Shown here: one piece after another, positions 50,271 through 58,595 of the stretch
How positions within the stretch are numbered: position 1 is the stretch's first letter
Layout: each line of letters opens with the position of its first letter
Origin: Bacillus pseudomycoides DSM 12442
GTDB taxonomy: Bacteria > Bacillota > Bacilli > Bacillales > Bacillaceae_G
Reading direction: 5' to 3'
Assembly: GCF_000161455.1 (NCBI RefSeq)
Contig: NZ_CM000745.1
Location: 2,729,120 to 2,793,119, forward strand
DNA: 64,000 nt
Made by a program: the position numbers and the translations under genes
The notes under the pieces: generated by a model
Database searches by the model: none
Seen by the model: the letters and a program-made list of their open reading frames with translations, nothing else
What the model was told of the DNA's origin: nothing

Positions 50271-50900
50271 ATGAAACAAAATAAGAAAAGTAAAAAAAGA
50301 AGAGTCTTGCAAGTGTTCTTGCTCATGGTTAGTTCTATCATTCTATTTGTAAGTTATGCAGCTTACGATATTTGGAGTTATCGCTTTAAAACGGATGAGG
50401 TGGATACAGATGCTGCTATTGTACTAGGAGCAGCTTCTTGGAACGGAAAACCATCTCCTGTATTTCGTGAAAGAATCAATCATGCGATTTCTTTGTATAA
50501 GAATGGAAGTATTAAAAAAATTATTTTTACAGGTGGTACTAAATTTGAAGCAGAGCAGGAAGAAGCACGTACTGCGAAAGCGTATGCATTAAAGCATAAC
50601 GTAAAGGATGAAGATATATTAATTGAAACACAGTCGCGTTTTACAGAAGATAATTTAAAGAATGCGAAACAGGTTGGAATTGATAATGGCTTACATACGT
50701 ATACGATTGTAAGTGATCCTCTTCATATGAAGCGAGCGATGAGAATAGCGAAGCATATTGGGATAGATGCATATGCATCACCAACGCCAACATCAGCATA
50801 TAAAACATTAGATACGGAAATTCCATTTTTCTTTAAAGAATTATGTTCTTATATTGGATATGTTGCATCGTTACCTTTGCGTATATTGAAAGGTGATTAA
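50271..50900 (+). CDS. YdcF family (DUF218) membrane-anchored protein
   Basis: 209 residues from ATG 50271. A basic N-terminus (KQNKKSKKRR) and one membrane segment (LQVFLLMVSSIILFVSYAA) precede a DUF218 domain: DAAIVLGAASWNGKPSPVFRERINHAISLYKNG, IIFTGGTKFEAEQEEARTAKAYAL, IETQSRFTEDNLKNAK and VSDPLHMKRAMRIAKHIG. YdcF/SanA/ElyC relatives act in envelope processes. The protein should face outside. GGGGG at 50258-50262 is a modest binding site. Confidence 0.85.
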   Translation: MKQNKKSKKRRVLQVFLLMVSSIILFVSYAAYDIWSYRFKTDEVDTDAAIVLGAASWNGKPSPVFRERINHAISLYKNGSIKKIIFTGGTKFEAEQEEARTAKAYALKHNVKDEDILIETQSRFTEDNLKNAKQVGIDNGLHTYTIVSDPLHMKRAMRIAKHIGIDAYASPTPTSAYKTLDTEIPFFFKELCSYIGYVASLPLRILKGD

Positions 50901-50910
50901 AAAATAAAGA

Positions 50911-50958
50911 AAAGGATAGACAAAGGTAGAGTGGTTCTACGGAGTCTATCCTTTTTTT
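50911..50958 (+). terminator. Rho-independent terminator
   Basis: AAAGGATAGAC / GTCTATCCTTTTTTT stem with an inner GTAGAGTGGTTCTAC hairpin, after the YdcF gene. Confidence 0.85.
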
Positions 50959-51072
50959 ATGCAAATATGCTTTGGATTTTCTATAACTTTACAAATTATA
51001 GAAAAAACTTTCAATAAAAACCTTGTATTTTCATCGGAATAGTGACACACTAGAATGCATAATCAAATATAA

Positions 51073-51206
51073 TCTTATCGAGAGAAGTGGAGGGAACGGC
51101 CCAATGAAGCTTCAGCAACCTATCTGTAATAAAAAAGGTGCTAATTCCGAGTAGATAAGAAGGAAAAGAGATGACAACCTTCTTAATATGTAAGGTTGTT
51201 TTTTAG
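51073..51206 (+). ncRNA. SAM-I (S-box) riboswitch with terminator, copy 2
   Basis: The aptamer runs from TCTTATCGAGAGAAGTGGAGG, through GAACGGCCCAATGAAGCTTCAGCAACC and GGTGCTAATTCC, to GATAAGA. The terminator GACAACCTTC ... AAGGTTGTTTTTT (about 51172-51206) follows. It is diverged from copy 1 and has a shorter P3/P4 region, and controls the metQ operon. Confidence 0.95.
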
Positions 51207-51220
51207 TAGGAGGAGAAGGG

Positions 51221-52039
51221 ATGAAACGTTTATTTTTTGCACTTGTAAGTATTGTATGTAGTTTATTTATCATTACGGGTTGCACGCAGACATCAGGGGG
51301 CGATCAAAAAGAAATTCGTTTAGGTTTTACACCTGGTCCGTACAGTGATCAAGTGAAAAAAGCGGTACAACCGTACTTAGAGAAAAAGGGATACAAAATT
51401 AAAATTGTTGAGTTTAATTCACCAAACGAAACAAATCCAGCATTAACGAATAAGGATATTGATGCAAATATATTTCAAAGTACTGCTTTTATGAAGTCTT
51501 ACGCAAAAGAAAATAATGCGGAAATTTCAAGTATTATTCAAGTTCCATCAGCACCTCAAGGTGTATACTCTGAGAAACATAAATCATTAGATGATTTGAA
51601 AGATGGAATGAAGATTGGGGTACCAAATGATCCAGTTAATTTAGAACGGGCATTACGTATTTTAGAAGGGATTGGCTGGGTGAAATTAAAAGGAAATGTA
51701 AATATTTTAACAATTTCCGAAAAAGATATAACGTTTAAAAAGAAAGATTTCAAATTAGTACCACTTGAATCACCACAAATCCCAAGGGCAATGAAAGATT
51801 TAGATTACGGCATTATTAACGGAAATCTTGTCATTTCATCTGGACATAAGTTAAAAGAGGCACTGGAATTAGAAAAAACACCTTCACAACATAGAATTAT
51901 TGTTACGGTTCGTGATGAAGATAAAGAAAAACAATTTGCGAAAGATTTAATTGAAGCATACCATTCACCAGAGTTCAAAAAGATGATTCAGTCTGAAGAA
52001 CAATTTGAAGGGTTTGTGCTTCCTGACTACTTAAAGTAA
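51221..52039 (+). CDS. metQ: Methionine ABC transporter substrate-binding lipoprotein
   Basis: 272 residues, NlpA/MetQ family. The signal peptide MKRLFFALVSIVCSLFIITGC ends in a lipobox with Cys21 as the lipidated residue. IRLGFTPGPYSDQVKKAV, NIFQSTAFMKSYA, IGVPNDPVNLERALRIL and YGIINGNLVISSG are typical. Binds methionine or a related sulfur compound outside the membrane. AGGAGGAGAAGGG stands before ATG 51221. First gene of a SAM-riboswitch operon. Confidence 0.92.
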   Translation: MKRLFFALVSIVCSLFIITGCTQTSGGDQKEIRLGFTPGPYSDQVKKAVQPYLEKKGYKIKIVEFNSPNETNPALTNKDIDANIFQSTAFMKSYAKENNAEISSIIQVPSAPQGVYSEKHKSLDDLKDGMKIGVPNDPVNLERALRILEGIGWVKLKGNVNILTISEKDITFKKKDFKLVPLESPQIPRAMKDLDYGIINGNLVISSGHKLKEALELEKTPSQHRIIVTVRDEDKEKQFAKDLIEAYHSPEFKKMIQSEEQFEGFVLPDYLK

Positions 52040-52052
52040 AGGAGATCTTGAC

Positions 52053-53213
52053 ATGACATTATCATTTATAGAAACAGAAGAACAAGCTCTCGTATTGGAG
52101 AAGATAACAGAATTCATTCCGCAATTTGCAGGAAGGGAACATCAACTGAGCGAACTAGGCTCTTTTCCTTTTGAAAATATTAAAGACTTACAAAGTATTG
52201 GTTATACAAAGTTAACTCTTCCGAAGGATTTTGGTGGGAAGGCAATTTCATTATATGATTTTGTTTTATTTCAAGAGAAGATTGCAGAGGGAGATGGAGC
52301 AACAGCTTTGTCTATTGGATGGCATGTTGGAATTGTGAAGGAACTTGCGGAAAATCGCTCATGGAAACCTGAGATGTTTTCTTGGTTTTGTGAAGAAGTA
52401 AAAAAAGGCGCCCTTTTTAACAGGGCGGCAACTGAACCGAAGACAGGGAGTCCTACTCGGGGAGGAAAACCAGAAACATTAGCTGTACAAAAAGGCGATA
52501 AGTGGATTATAAACGGAAGAAAAACGTTCACAACGATGGCGCCAGTACTTGATTATTTCATCATATCTGCAAGCATTGAAGGGCGAGATGAGATAGGAGA
52601 ATTTGTGATTCCAAGACACGAAAAGGGTGTGTTGATTGAAGAGACATGGGATAGTGTTGCGATGCGTGGAACGGCTAGCCATGATCTTGTATTACAGAAT
52701 GTTGAAATCCCGCATAAATTTTTTACAGATGTAAAAGGTTCACAGGCGAAACCGAAAGGAATTGGATGGTTACTTCATATACCAGCATGTTATTTAGGGA
52801 TTGCGCAGGCTGCAAGAAATTATGCGATTGATTTTGCGAAAGCATATCAACCGAATAGTTTAAATCACCCAATTAGTTTGCTTCCAAACGTTAGAAGATT
52901 AGTAGGCGAATTAGAGCTGGAACTCTTGCAAGCTCGTACTTTTTTATACCAAGTTGCGAAAAAATATGATGAGGTGGAAAATAAACAATCTTTACAAGCG
53001 GAATTAGCAGCAGCGAAATATATTGCGACGAATGCGGCGATATCAATTGTTGATAAGGCAATGAGAATTGTAGGGGCAAAAAGCTTATCTGAAAAGAATC
53101 CACTGCACCGCTATTATTTAAATGTTCGCGCGGGTTTACACAATCCACCGATGGATGATGTAACACTCTCATTACTAGCAGATGATGCGTTTAAATCAAT
53201 TGAAAAGGAGTGA
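52053..53213 (+). CDS. Acyl-CoA dehydrogenase-like flavoprotein in a methionine operon
   Basis: 386 residues, full-length ACAD fold: an N-terminal helical domain, a central beta domain (NRAATEPKTGSPTRGGKPETLAVQKGDKWIINGRKTFTTMAPVLDY), and a C-terminal helical domain ending DDVTLSLLADDAF. The usual catalytic Glu of fatty acyl-CoA dehydrogenases is not evident. Placement between metQ and metN under a SAM riboswitch suggests a sulfur role, such as a SfnB/DszC-type flavin monooxygenase that oxidises an organosulfur compound. AAGGAG precedes ATG 52053. Confidence 0.85.
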   Translation: MTLSFIETEEQALVLEKITEFIPQFAGREHQLSELGSFPFENIKDLQSIGYTKLTLPKDFGGKAISLYDFVLFQEKIAEGDGATALSIGWHVGIVKELAENRSWKPEMFSWFCEEVKKGALFNRAATEPKTGSPTRGGKPETLAVQKGDKWIINGRKTFTTMAPVLDYFIISASIEGRDEIGEFVIPRHEKGVLIEETWDSVAMRGTASHDLVLQNVEIPHKFFTDVKGSQAKPKGIGWLLHIPACYLGIAQAARNYAIDFAKAYQPNSLNHPISLLPNVRRLVGELELELLQARTFLYQVAKKYDEVENKQSLQAELAAAKYIATNAAISIVDKAMRIVGAKSLSEKNPLHRYYLNVRAGLHNPPMDDVTLSLLADDAFKSIEKE

Positions 53214-53219
53214 GTGAAA

Positions 53220-53981
53220 ATGATAACGTTACGCGATATCAATAAAACGTTTCAGACGAAAGAAGGTTTATTTCACGGTGTAAAATCAGTCTCTTTGCAA
53301 ATTGAGGAACATGATATATATGGAATTGCTGGATTAAGTGGTGCTGGAAAGTCTACATTATTACGTACAATGAATTTATTGGAAAAACCAGATTCAGGTG
53401 CAGTTATTGTAAATGGAAAAGATTTAACAAAGTTATCCAAGAAAGATTTACGAACAGCAAGACAGTCAATTGGTATGATTTTTCAGCATTTTCATCTTCT
53501 TCATAATAAAAACGTATCGGATAATATTGCTTTACCATTAGAATTGAAATCAGTTTCAAAAGAAGAGAGAGAAAAACGTGTAAGAGAGTGTTTGGAGATT
53601 GTTGGCTTAAGTGATAAAGCGCATCATTTTCCTTCTCAACTAAGTGGTGGACAAAAACAGCGTGTTGCGATTGCTCGTGCATTAGCAAATGATCCCAAGG
53701 TATTGCTTTGTGATGAACCGACATCGGCACTCGATCCGAAAACGACACGATCTATTTTGCAATTTTTACAAAAGATAAATAAAGAGTTAGGAGTTACAAT
53801 CGTAATTGTAACGCATGAAATGAATGTAATTAAACAAATTTGTAATAAAGTAGCGGTGATGGAAGAAGGAGAAGTTGTTGAATCTTTCCACTTACGTGAC
53901 CAACATCTAAAACCAACAACAGAAATTGCAAAACTTCTATTAGGTGTAGAACAAGAGAGGGGCATTGCACATGTTCAATAA
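53220..53981 (+). CDS. metN: Methionine ABC transporter ATPase
   Basis: 253 residues from ATG 53220 (AAGGAG nine bases before). MITLRDINKTFQT, Walker A GLSGAGKST, Q-loop FQHFHLL, signature LSGGQKQR, Walker B VLLCDEPTSALD, and THEM are all present. It is shorter than the usual MetN (about 340 residues) and lacks the C-terminal NIL/ACT-like regulatory domain that senses methionine. Transport here may therefore not be feedback-inhibited. It overlaps metP by 11 bases. Confidence 0.9.
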   Translation: MITLRDINKTFQTKEGLFHGVKSVSLQIEEHDIYGIAGLSGAGKSTLLRTMNLLEKPDSGAVIVNGKDLTKLSKKDLRTARQSIGMIFQHFHLLHNKNVSDNIALPLELKSVSKEEREKRVRECLEIVGLSDKAHHFPSQLSGGQKQRVAIARALANDPKVLLCDEPTSALDPKTTRSILQFLQKINKELGVTIVIVTHEMNVIKQICNKVAVMEEGEVVESFHLRDQHLKPTTEIAKLLLGVEQERGIAHVQ

Positions 53982-54633
53982 TGTTATCCCACTGCTTCCA
54001 GAGATTTGGACATCACTTTTACAAACATTATTAATGGTTGGACTTTCAGTTGGAGCAGCAATTATTTTAGGTGTTCCTTTAGGTGTAATTTTATATTTTA
54101 CAAGTAAAGGACAAATTTTGGAACAAAATATTGTCCATCGTATTTTAAACGGCATTGTAAATATTATTCGCTCATTTCCATTTATCATTTTACTAGTGGC
54201 TCTTGTGCCACTTACAAGAATTTTATTAGGAACTACAATTGGTCCAATCGCTGCAACGATTCCATTATCAGTAGCAGCCATTCCCTATTTTGCGAGACTC
54301 GTAGAGCAAGCATTACGCGAGGTTCCAAAAGGTGTAATTGAAGCTGCTGAGGCAATGGGAGCGACGCCACTGCAAATTGTGTGGAAAGTATTGCTCGTTG
54401 AAGCGCGTTCAGGCCTTGTATTAAGCTTAACAGTTTTAACAGTAAGTTTTATTTCCTACTCAGCCATGGCAGGTGTTGTTGGCGGAGGCGGTGTCGGCGA
54501 TTTAGCAATTCGTTTTGGATATTATCGTTTTCAAACAGACGTTATGATTGTTACGGTACTTATGCTTGTTATTCTCGTTCAATCTGTTCAATTCATTGGG
54601 AATAGGATTGCTGCAAAAATTGATAAACGGTAA
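53971..54633 (+). CDS. metP: Methionine ABC transporter permease
   Basis: 220 residues from ATG 53971 (GAGAGGGG eight bases upstream), MetI/MetP family. About five membrane segments; the EAA-type loop AAEAMGATPLQIVWKVLLVEA contacts the ATPase. SYSAMAGVVGGGGVGDLAIRFGYYRFQTDVM is a family hallmark. It completes the metQ-ACAD-metN-metP operon. Confidence 0.92.
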   Translation: MFNNVIPLLPEIWTSLLQTLLMVGLSVGAAIILGVPLGVILYFTSKGQILEQNIVHRILNGIVNIIRSFPFIILLVALVPLTRILLGTTIGPIAATIPLSVAAIPYFARLVEQALREVPKGVIEAAEAMGATPLQIVWKVLLVEARSGLVLSLTVLTVSFISYSAMAGVVGGGGVGDLAIRFGYYRFQTDVMIVTVLMLVILVQSVQFIGNRIAAKIDKR

Positions 54634-54639
54634 GTATGA

Positions 54640-54671
54640 AAAAAGGCTTCGGTATACACCGAGCCTTTTTA
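54640..54671 (+). terminator. Rho-independent terminator
   Basis: AAAAAGGCTTCGGT / ACCGAGCCTTTTT stem after metP. The 160 bases that follow, up to ydbC, contain no gene. Confidence 0.85.
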
Positions 54672-54834
54672 TAGTGAAAGATGAATTGCTGAGGGTATTC
54701 TGCTAAGTTCAAACAATCAGTATAGTTCATAATGAATCAGAGGTAGATGTGTGGGAAATTAGCCCTATCGATATAGATATGAGAGAATGTAGGAGATCTA
54801 AATAGGGAATATATATTTTAAAGGGGGAATAACA

Positions 54835-55056
54835 GTGGCGGAAATTAAATTTGATATTAAAGAAATTTTTGGAACTTTATCACAGTCACCTAAAGGCTGG
54901 AATAAAGAGCTCAATTTAATCAGTTGGAACGGAAAAGAGCCAAAATATGATCTGCGTGATTGGGCACCAGAGCATGACAAAATGGGAAAAGGTGTTACAT
55001 TGACGGTTGAAGAGTTAAAGGCATTAAAAGATATTTTAAATCGTATGGAGTTATAA
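54835..55056 (+). CDS. YdbC family PC4-like nucleic-acid-binding protein
   Basis: 73 residues from GTG 54835 (AAAGGGGG upstream). IKFDIKEIFGTLSQSPKGWNKELNLISWNGKEPKYDLRDWAPEHDKMGKGVTLTVEELKALKDIL matches YdbC, a small homologue of the eukaryotic transcription cofactor PC4 that binds single-stranded DNA as a dimer. The complete domain is present. Confidence 0.92.
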   Translation: MAEIKFDIKEIFGTLSQSPKGWNKELNLISWNGKEPKYDLRDWAPEHDKMGKGVTLTVEELKALKDILNRMEL

Positions 55057-55059
55057 AGT

Positions 55060-55206
55060 AAAACTTTAATCAGTGGGGGCTATCCCCACTGATTATCAGC
55101 CCTCACCAATCGGGATTTTACGGACAGCAACACTCCCACCTAACTTCTTTGCTTTTACTGAATTTTGAGGCGGGAGTGTTACTGTCCGTTAATGCGGGAT
55201 AAAAAC
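55060..55206 (-). repeat. bcr1-type repeat, minus orientation
   Basis: On the minus strand: TTATCCCGCATTAACGGACAG, then CACTCCCGCC, GGTGGGAGTGTTGCTGTCCG, ATCCCGATTGGTGAGGG, and AATCAGTGGGGATAGCCCCCACTGATT, a strong terminal hairpin. It is the best-preserved copy in the window and begins four bases after ydbC. It is expected to fold into an RNA hairpin when transcribed. Confidence 0.85.
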
Positions 55207-55225
55207 GAAATGATTTGTGCAGAGA

Positions 55226-55264
55226 AAACCACTTTTGAAACATTATTTCAAAAGTGGCTTTTTG
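55226..55264 (+). terminator. Rho-independent terminator
   Basis: CCACTTTTGAAA / TTTCAAAAGTGG perfect 12-bp stem with a 6-base loop and CTTTTTG. It probably ends the ydbC transcript, reading through the bcr1 element. Confidence 0.85.
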
Positions 55265-55288
55265 TATGGACGTATATGTCGGAAAAGA

Positions 55289-55633
55289 CTATATAATCTT
55301 TACCTCTTTATCTTCTTTCTTGTGATGTTCAGGTACATAGATATATTGGGATACGATAAGGAGAACGCTTATAAAAAATATAGGGAACATACTTGATATA
55401 AATAGACCATCAATCTTTAAATTAGTGATTAGACAAACGATAATAATGAGTGATGTAAATAGATGAGAAATGTGTTTTCTTAATCGTATTTTATATACCT
55501 CTCGCAATATTTCACAGCATACAAATAGGATGAGCATACTTAAAAAAATTACATTTGTATCATAAATGATGAAACAACAGATTAGGCCGAAAAAAGCTAG
55601 GTATTCAATGAGTAATGGAATATTACGTAGCAT
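55289..55633 (-). CDS. Small membrane protein
   Basis: 114 residues with four predicted membrane segments (LIEYLAFFGLICCFIIYDT, FLSMLILFVCCEILREVY, HLFTSLIIIVCLITNL, GLFISSMFPIFFISVLLIV) and a charged C-terminus (EHHKKEDKEVKII). It begins 7 bases after the stop of the SH3/M23 gene on the same strand, so the two are probably co-transcribed. No family recognised. The start has no strong Shine-Dalgarno, consistent with coupling. Confidence 0.65.
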   Translation of the reverse strand: MLRNIPLLIEYLAFFGLICCFIIYDTNVIFLSMLILFVCCEILREVYKIRLRKHISHLFTSLIIIVCLITNLKIDGLFISSMFPIFFISVLLIVSQYIYVPEHHKKEDKEVKII

Positions 55634-55639
55634 AAGATG

Positions 55640-56788
55640 TTACCGTACTAAGTAAGGAAGTGGATCAACGGCATTTGTTTTTTCAAAATTCCATTCCCCA
55701 TTATGTAATTCGAAATGAAGATGTTGCCCAGTTGAATGTCCAGTATTCCCCATCTGCCCCAACACTTGTCCAGTTTGAACGCGATCTCCAGCTTGTACAG
55801 ATCGGTTTTTCATATGTGCATAAACAGTTGTATATAATTTTCCTTTTATGTAATGAGTGACGAATACGACGTTTCCGTAGCTGCTAGAATAGTAGGATTT
55901 GATAACTTTTCCAGCAGCTGCAGCACGAATAGGCTTATCTCCAGTTGCTGTAAAATCGACACCATAATGCATTTGCCCCCATCTGACTTCGAAGTTTGAG
56001 CTAACTTGTCCTTGTGTTGGAAATTTAAAAACAGCAGGTATTGAAGGTGACGCAGACTGTTCTTGTTGTTTATTTTGTAATACATATTGCTTTGTAACAT
56101 ATCCATATCCAGAGCCAAAACGAATTTTATACCATGTACCTACTGTGCCTACTACTTGTATTTGTGTCCCATTTTGCAAGGAACCAATAACAGCAGTATT
56201 TGTTCCTGCACCATTTCTTACCCTTAGTTTAGGGGTTGCAACATAATAAGAATTATTTTGTATAGTGATTCCTTTAACGAATGGTTGTGAGTTATGTGAT
56301 ACAAATTCTTTTTTCACATATCCTATTTTTCCGTTGTAAGAGATGAGATACCAGTCATTAAGTGTTTCTTGAACGGAGATAAATGTCCCATTTGGTAATA
56401 CGTCAAGGATGGATGATTGTATACTTGGTTCTGAACGAAGGTTTAAGGCGCTTGCATTTACGATATGTTGGTTACGCTGTTGATTTAATTTCGCCAAAGA
56501 TAAATTAGATTTTTGTATGTAACCAATTTTGTTTTGAGCGTTTACTTTATACCAGTCACGTGTAGTTTCGAGAATGGTAACAGGTGTATTGTATGAAATA
56601 CTGCCAAGGGAATCACCATTTGTTGTATTTTCTTGATATAGTTGGACTTTATCAAGTTTTACATGTCCGATTTTTACGTTGTTTTTTGGTTGTACAGCAG
56701 CTGTTTTCATATCCGCTTCAGTAATTGATGGGAGAAGAGAAGTAACCGCGACAGTTGCTGCTGTCAATGTTGTAACTTTCATATTCAT
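55640..56788 (-). CDS. Secreted SH3-domain/M23 peptidoglycan endopeptidase
   Basis: 382 residues. A signal peptide (about 1-25, MKVTTLTAATVAVTSLLPSITEA) is followed by three bacterial SH3 repeats (about 40-95, 108-165, 180-235), the usual cell-wall-binding units. A C-terminal LytM/M23 domain (about 255-380) has the zinc ligands HYGVDF and HLHFELH. It should cut peptide cross-bridges in peptidoglycan. Length and layout match Bacillus endopeptidases. The minus-strand start is preceded by GGGGGC. Confidence 0.9.
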   Translation of the reverse strand: MNMKVTTLTAATVAVTSLLPSITEADMKTAAVQPKNNVKIGHVKLDKVQLYQENTTNGDSLGSISYNTPVTILETTRDWYKVNAQNKIGYIQKSNLSLAKLNQQRNQHIVNASALNLRSEPSIQSSILDVLPNGTFISVQETLNDWYLISYNGKIGYVKKEFVSHNSQPFVKGITIQNNSYYVATPKLRVRNGAGTNTAVIGSLQNGTQIQVVGTVGTWYKIRFGSGYGYVTKQYVLQNKQQEQSASPSIPAVFKFPTQGQVSSNFEVRWGQMHYGVDFTATGDKPIRAAAAGKVIKSYYSSSYGNVVFVTHYIKGKLYTTVYAHMKNRSVQAGDRVQTGQVLGQMGNTGHSTGQHLHFELHNGEWNFEKTNAVDPLPYLVR

Positions 56789-57096
56789 CGTATAATGAGC
56801 CCCCTTGTGTAATTTGTGGTAAAATTTAGAATTATATTACAAGAATAACAGAAATATAAAGAATATGGAAATAAATGAAAGAGATTTTTGTTTTTCTCAA
56901 CATAAGATTTATTCGTACGATAATATTTGATGGTTTAAATGAGGCGTGGAAATTATCCGATATTTTCTAGGAAGATTAACTGCTTTATAGAATTCACAGA
57001 CTTCATGTGATAAACGTAACAATTTTGAGAAAATAATGAATCTGTTAAGGAGTTTCGAAATCTTTCTTTTCAATTCCTTTTTTTATGTTTTATATG
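56789..57096. other. Intergenic region between divergent genes
   Basis: AT-rich DNA separating the M23 hydrolase (minus) from cutC (plus). It must hold the hydrolase promoter, which I cannot place confidently. No gene or RNA structure is visible apart from the cutC-proximal palindrome. Confidence 0.4.
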
Positions 57097-57132
57097 AGAA
57101 ACCTAGGTTTCTTATTTATGCTGCGGTATAAT
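57097..57132 (+). promoter_or_regulatory. cutC promoter with overlapping 16-bp palindrome
   Basis: A perfect palindrome AGAAACCTAGGTTTCT spans 57097-57112. A consensus TATAAT lies at 57127-57132. With a 17-base spacer the -35 would be TAGGTT at 57104-57109, inside the palindrome. A repressor bound there would block transcription. The cutC start is 32 bases beyond the -10. Confidence 0.55.
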
Positions 57133-57164
57133 AATGTGGAAAAAGTACGAAAAGAGGTAGTTTC

Positions 57165-57848
57165 ATGCTCGAAGTCATTGCAACTTGTTTAGAAGATGTG
57201 AAGCAAATTGAAAAAGCTGGTGGAAATCGAATTGAGTTAATTTCAGCATATACAGAAGGTGGGTTAACACCAAGTTATGCTTTTATAAAAAAAGCGGTGA
57301 AAGCAGCAAACATACCTATCCATGTTATGATTCGTCCCCATGCTAAGTCATTTATATATACAACAGAAGAAATTGAAATGATGAAAGAAGATATTTTAAT
57401 TGCACAAGAACTTGGTGCAGCAGGTGTTGTTTTAGGTGTATTAAATGAGCAGAATCAAGTTGATGAAAAAAATTTAGCTAATTTATTATCTGTTGTAGAT
57501 GGGATTAATATCACATTTCATCGTGCGATAGATGAAGTGGATGATCTTATTGGTGCAGTTAAAACATTACGTAATTTTGAAAAAATAACTCATATTTTAA
57601 CTTCTGGTGGTCAAGGGACGATAGAGGGAAATATACCTGTACTTCATGAAATGCAAAGAGTCAGTAAAGGGGATATCCAGCTCATTGTTGGAAGTGGTGT
57701 GACAAAAGAAAATATAAAGCGACTATTGAACGAAACAGGAATTTCAGAAGCACATGTTGGTACTGCAGTCCGAGAAGGTAAATCTTGTTTTGCTGAAGTA
57801 GATCAAAAATCTGTACAAGATCTAGTGGTATTAACAAAATCATTATAA
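57165..57848 (+). CDS. cutC: CutC family protein
   Basis: 227 residues, TIM-barrel. LEVIATCLEDVKQIEKAGGNRIELISAYTEGGLTPSYAFIKKAV, HVMIRPHAKSFIYT, GVVLGVL, ITFHRAIDEVDD, ILTSGGQGTIEGN, and IVGSGVTKENI match CutC. The name comes from copper tolerance in E. coli, but a direct copper role is doubtful, and many annotate it only as putative. AAGAGGTAG precedes ATG 57165. lepB follows 21 bases later. Confidence 0.9.
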   Translation: MLEVIATCLEDVKQIEKAGGNRIELISAYTEGGLTPSYAFIKKAVKAANIPIHVMIRPHAKSFIYTTEEIEMMKEDILIAQELGAAGVVLGVLNEQNQVDEKNLANLLSVVDGINITFHRAIDEVDDLIGAVKTLRNFEKITHILTSGGQGTIEGNIPVLHEMQRVSKGDIQLIVGSGVTKENIKRLLNETGISEAHVGTAVREGKSCFAEVDQKSVQDLVVLTKSL

Positions 57849-57869
57849 TACTAGAGAAGAGGGAAAAAG

Positions 57870-58424
57870 ATGGAGAAAAGCAAGAAAAAAGAAATCGTTT
57901 CATGGGTTAAAACAATAGGGATTACGCTAGGAATCGCTTTAATTGTACGTGGTATTTTATTTACTCCTTCACTCGTACAAGGTGAGTCTATGATGCCTAC
58001 TTTAGAAAATAACGAGCGTGTACTTGTAAATAAAATTGGTTTTAACGTACAAGGATTAAATCGTTTTGATATTATTGTTTTTCATGGAAAAGAAGGATAT
58101 GATTTAGTGAAGCGAGTAATTGGCTTACCAGGAGATACGATTGAATATAAAAACGACGTATTGTACGTGAATGGAAAAGCGGTTGATGAACCATATTTAG
58201 CAGATTATAAGGACGAGGTATCGAAAGGGAAATTAACTCCTGATTTTACATTAGAACAAAAAACTGGGAAAACAAAAGTTCCAGAAGGTCAAGTGTTTGT
58301 GTTAGGAGATAATCGTCAAGTTTCAAAAGATAGTCGCATGTTTGGTTTTGTTTCTGAAGATCAAATTGTCGGAAAAGGTGAAGCGGTATTTTGGCCGCTG
58401 CAACAAGTGAGAGCATTGCATTAA
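57870..58424 (+). CDS. lepB: Type I signal peptidase
   Basis: 184 residues. One N-terminal membrane anchor (ITLGIALIVRGILFT). Catalytic Ser40 in VQGESMMPTL and general-base Lys81 in YDLVKRVIGLPGDTIEY, plus FVLGDNRQVSKDSRMFG near the end. Length and motifs match the SipS/SipT-type enzymes of Bacillus that release exported proteins. It sits in the same transcript as cutC; GAGAAGAGGG precedes ATG 57870. Confidence 0.93.
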   Translation: MEKSKKKEIVSWVKTIGITLGIALIVRGILFTPSLVQGESMMPTLENNERVLVNKIGFNVQGLNRFDIIVFHGKEGYDLVKRVIGLPGDTIEYKNDVLYVNGKAVDEPYLADYKDEVSKGKLTPDFTLEQKTGKTKVPEGQVFVLGDNRQVSKDSRMFGFVSEDQIVGKGEAVFWPLQQVRALH

Positions 58425-58448
58425 AGAGAGAGTTTACGTATACGCGTT

Positions 58449-58484
58449 AAAAAAGCATTGAATTTTACTTTCAATGCTTTTTTT
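58449..58484 (+). terminator. Rho-independent terminator
   Basis: AAAAAAGCATTGAA / TTCAATGCTTTTTTT stem and T run after lepB. Confidence 0.9.
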
Positions 58485-58564
58485 ATTTGAGAAAAATATT
58501 GTTTAAATAGAAAGAATATTTTATAATTTTAAATTATATGTTTGTTTCAAAAAACGGAATTATT

Positions 58565-58581
58565 GTTCCGAATTACGGAAC
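58565..58581 (+). promoter_or_regulatory. Palindromic operator upstream of the IclR gene
   Basis: GTTCCG AATTA CGGAAC, perfect 6-bp arms around 5 bases, with a third half-site ACGGAA at 58554. It lies 14 bases before the IclR start and overlaps its Shine-Dalgarno region's upstream edge. IclR regulators bind such GTTCCG-like palindromes, so autorepression and control of the pyroglutamate operon are likely. Confidence 0.65.
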
Positions 58582-58595
58582 TTAGGGGAGCTAAG

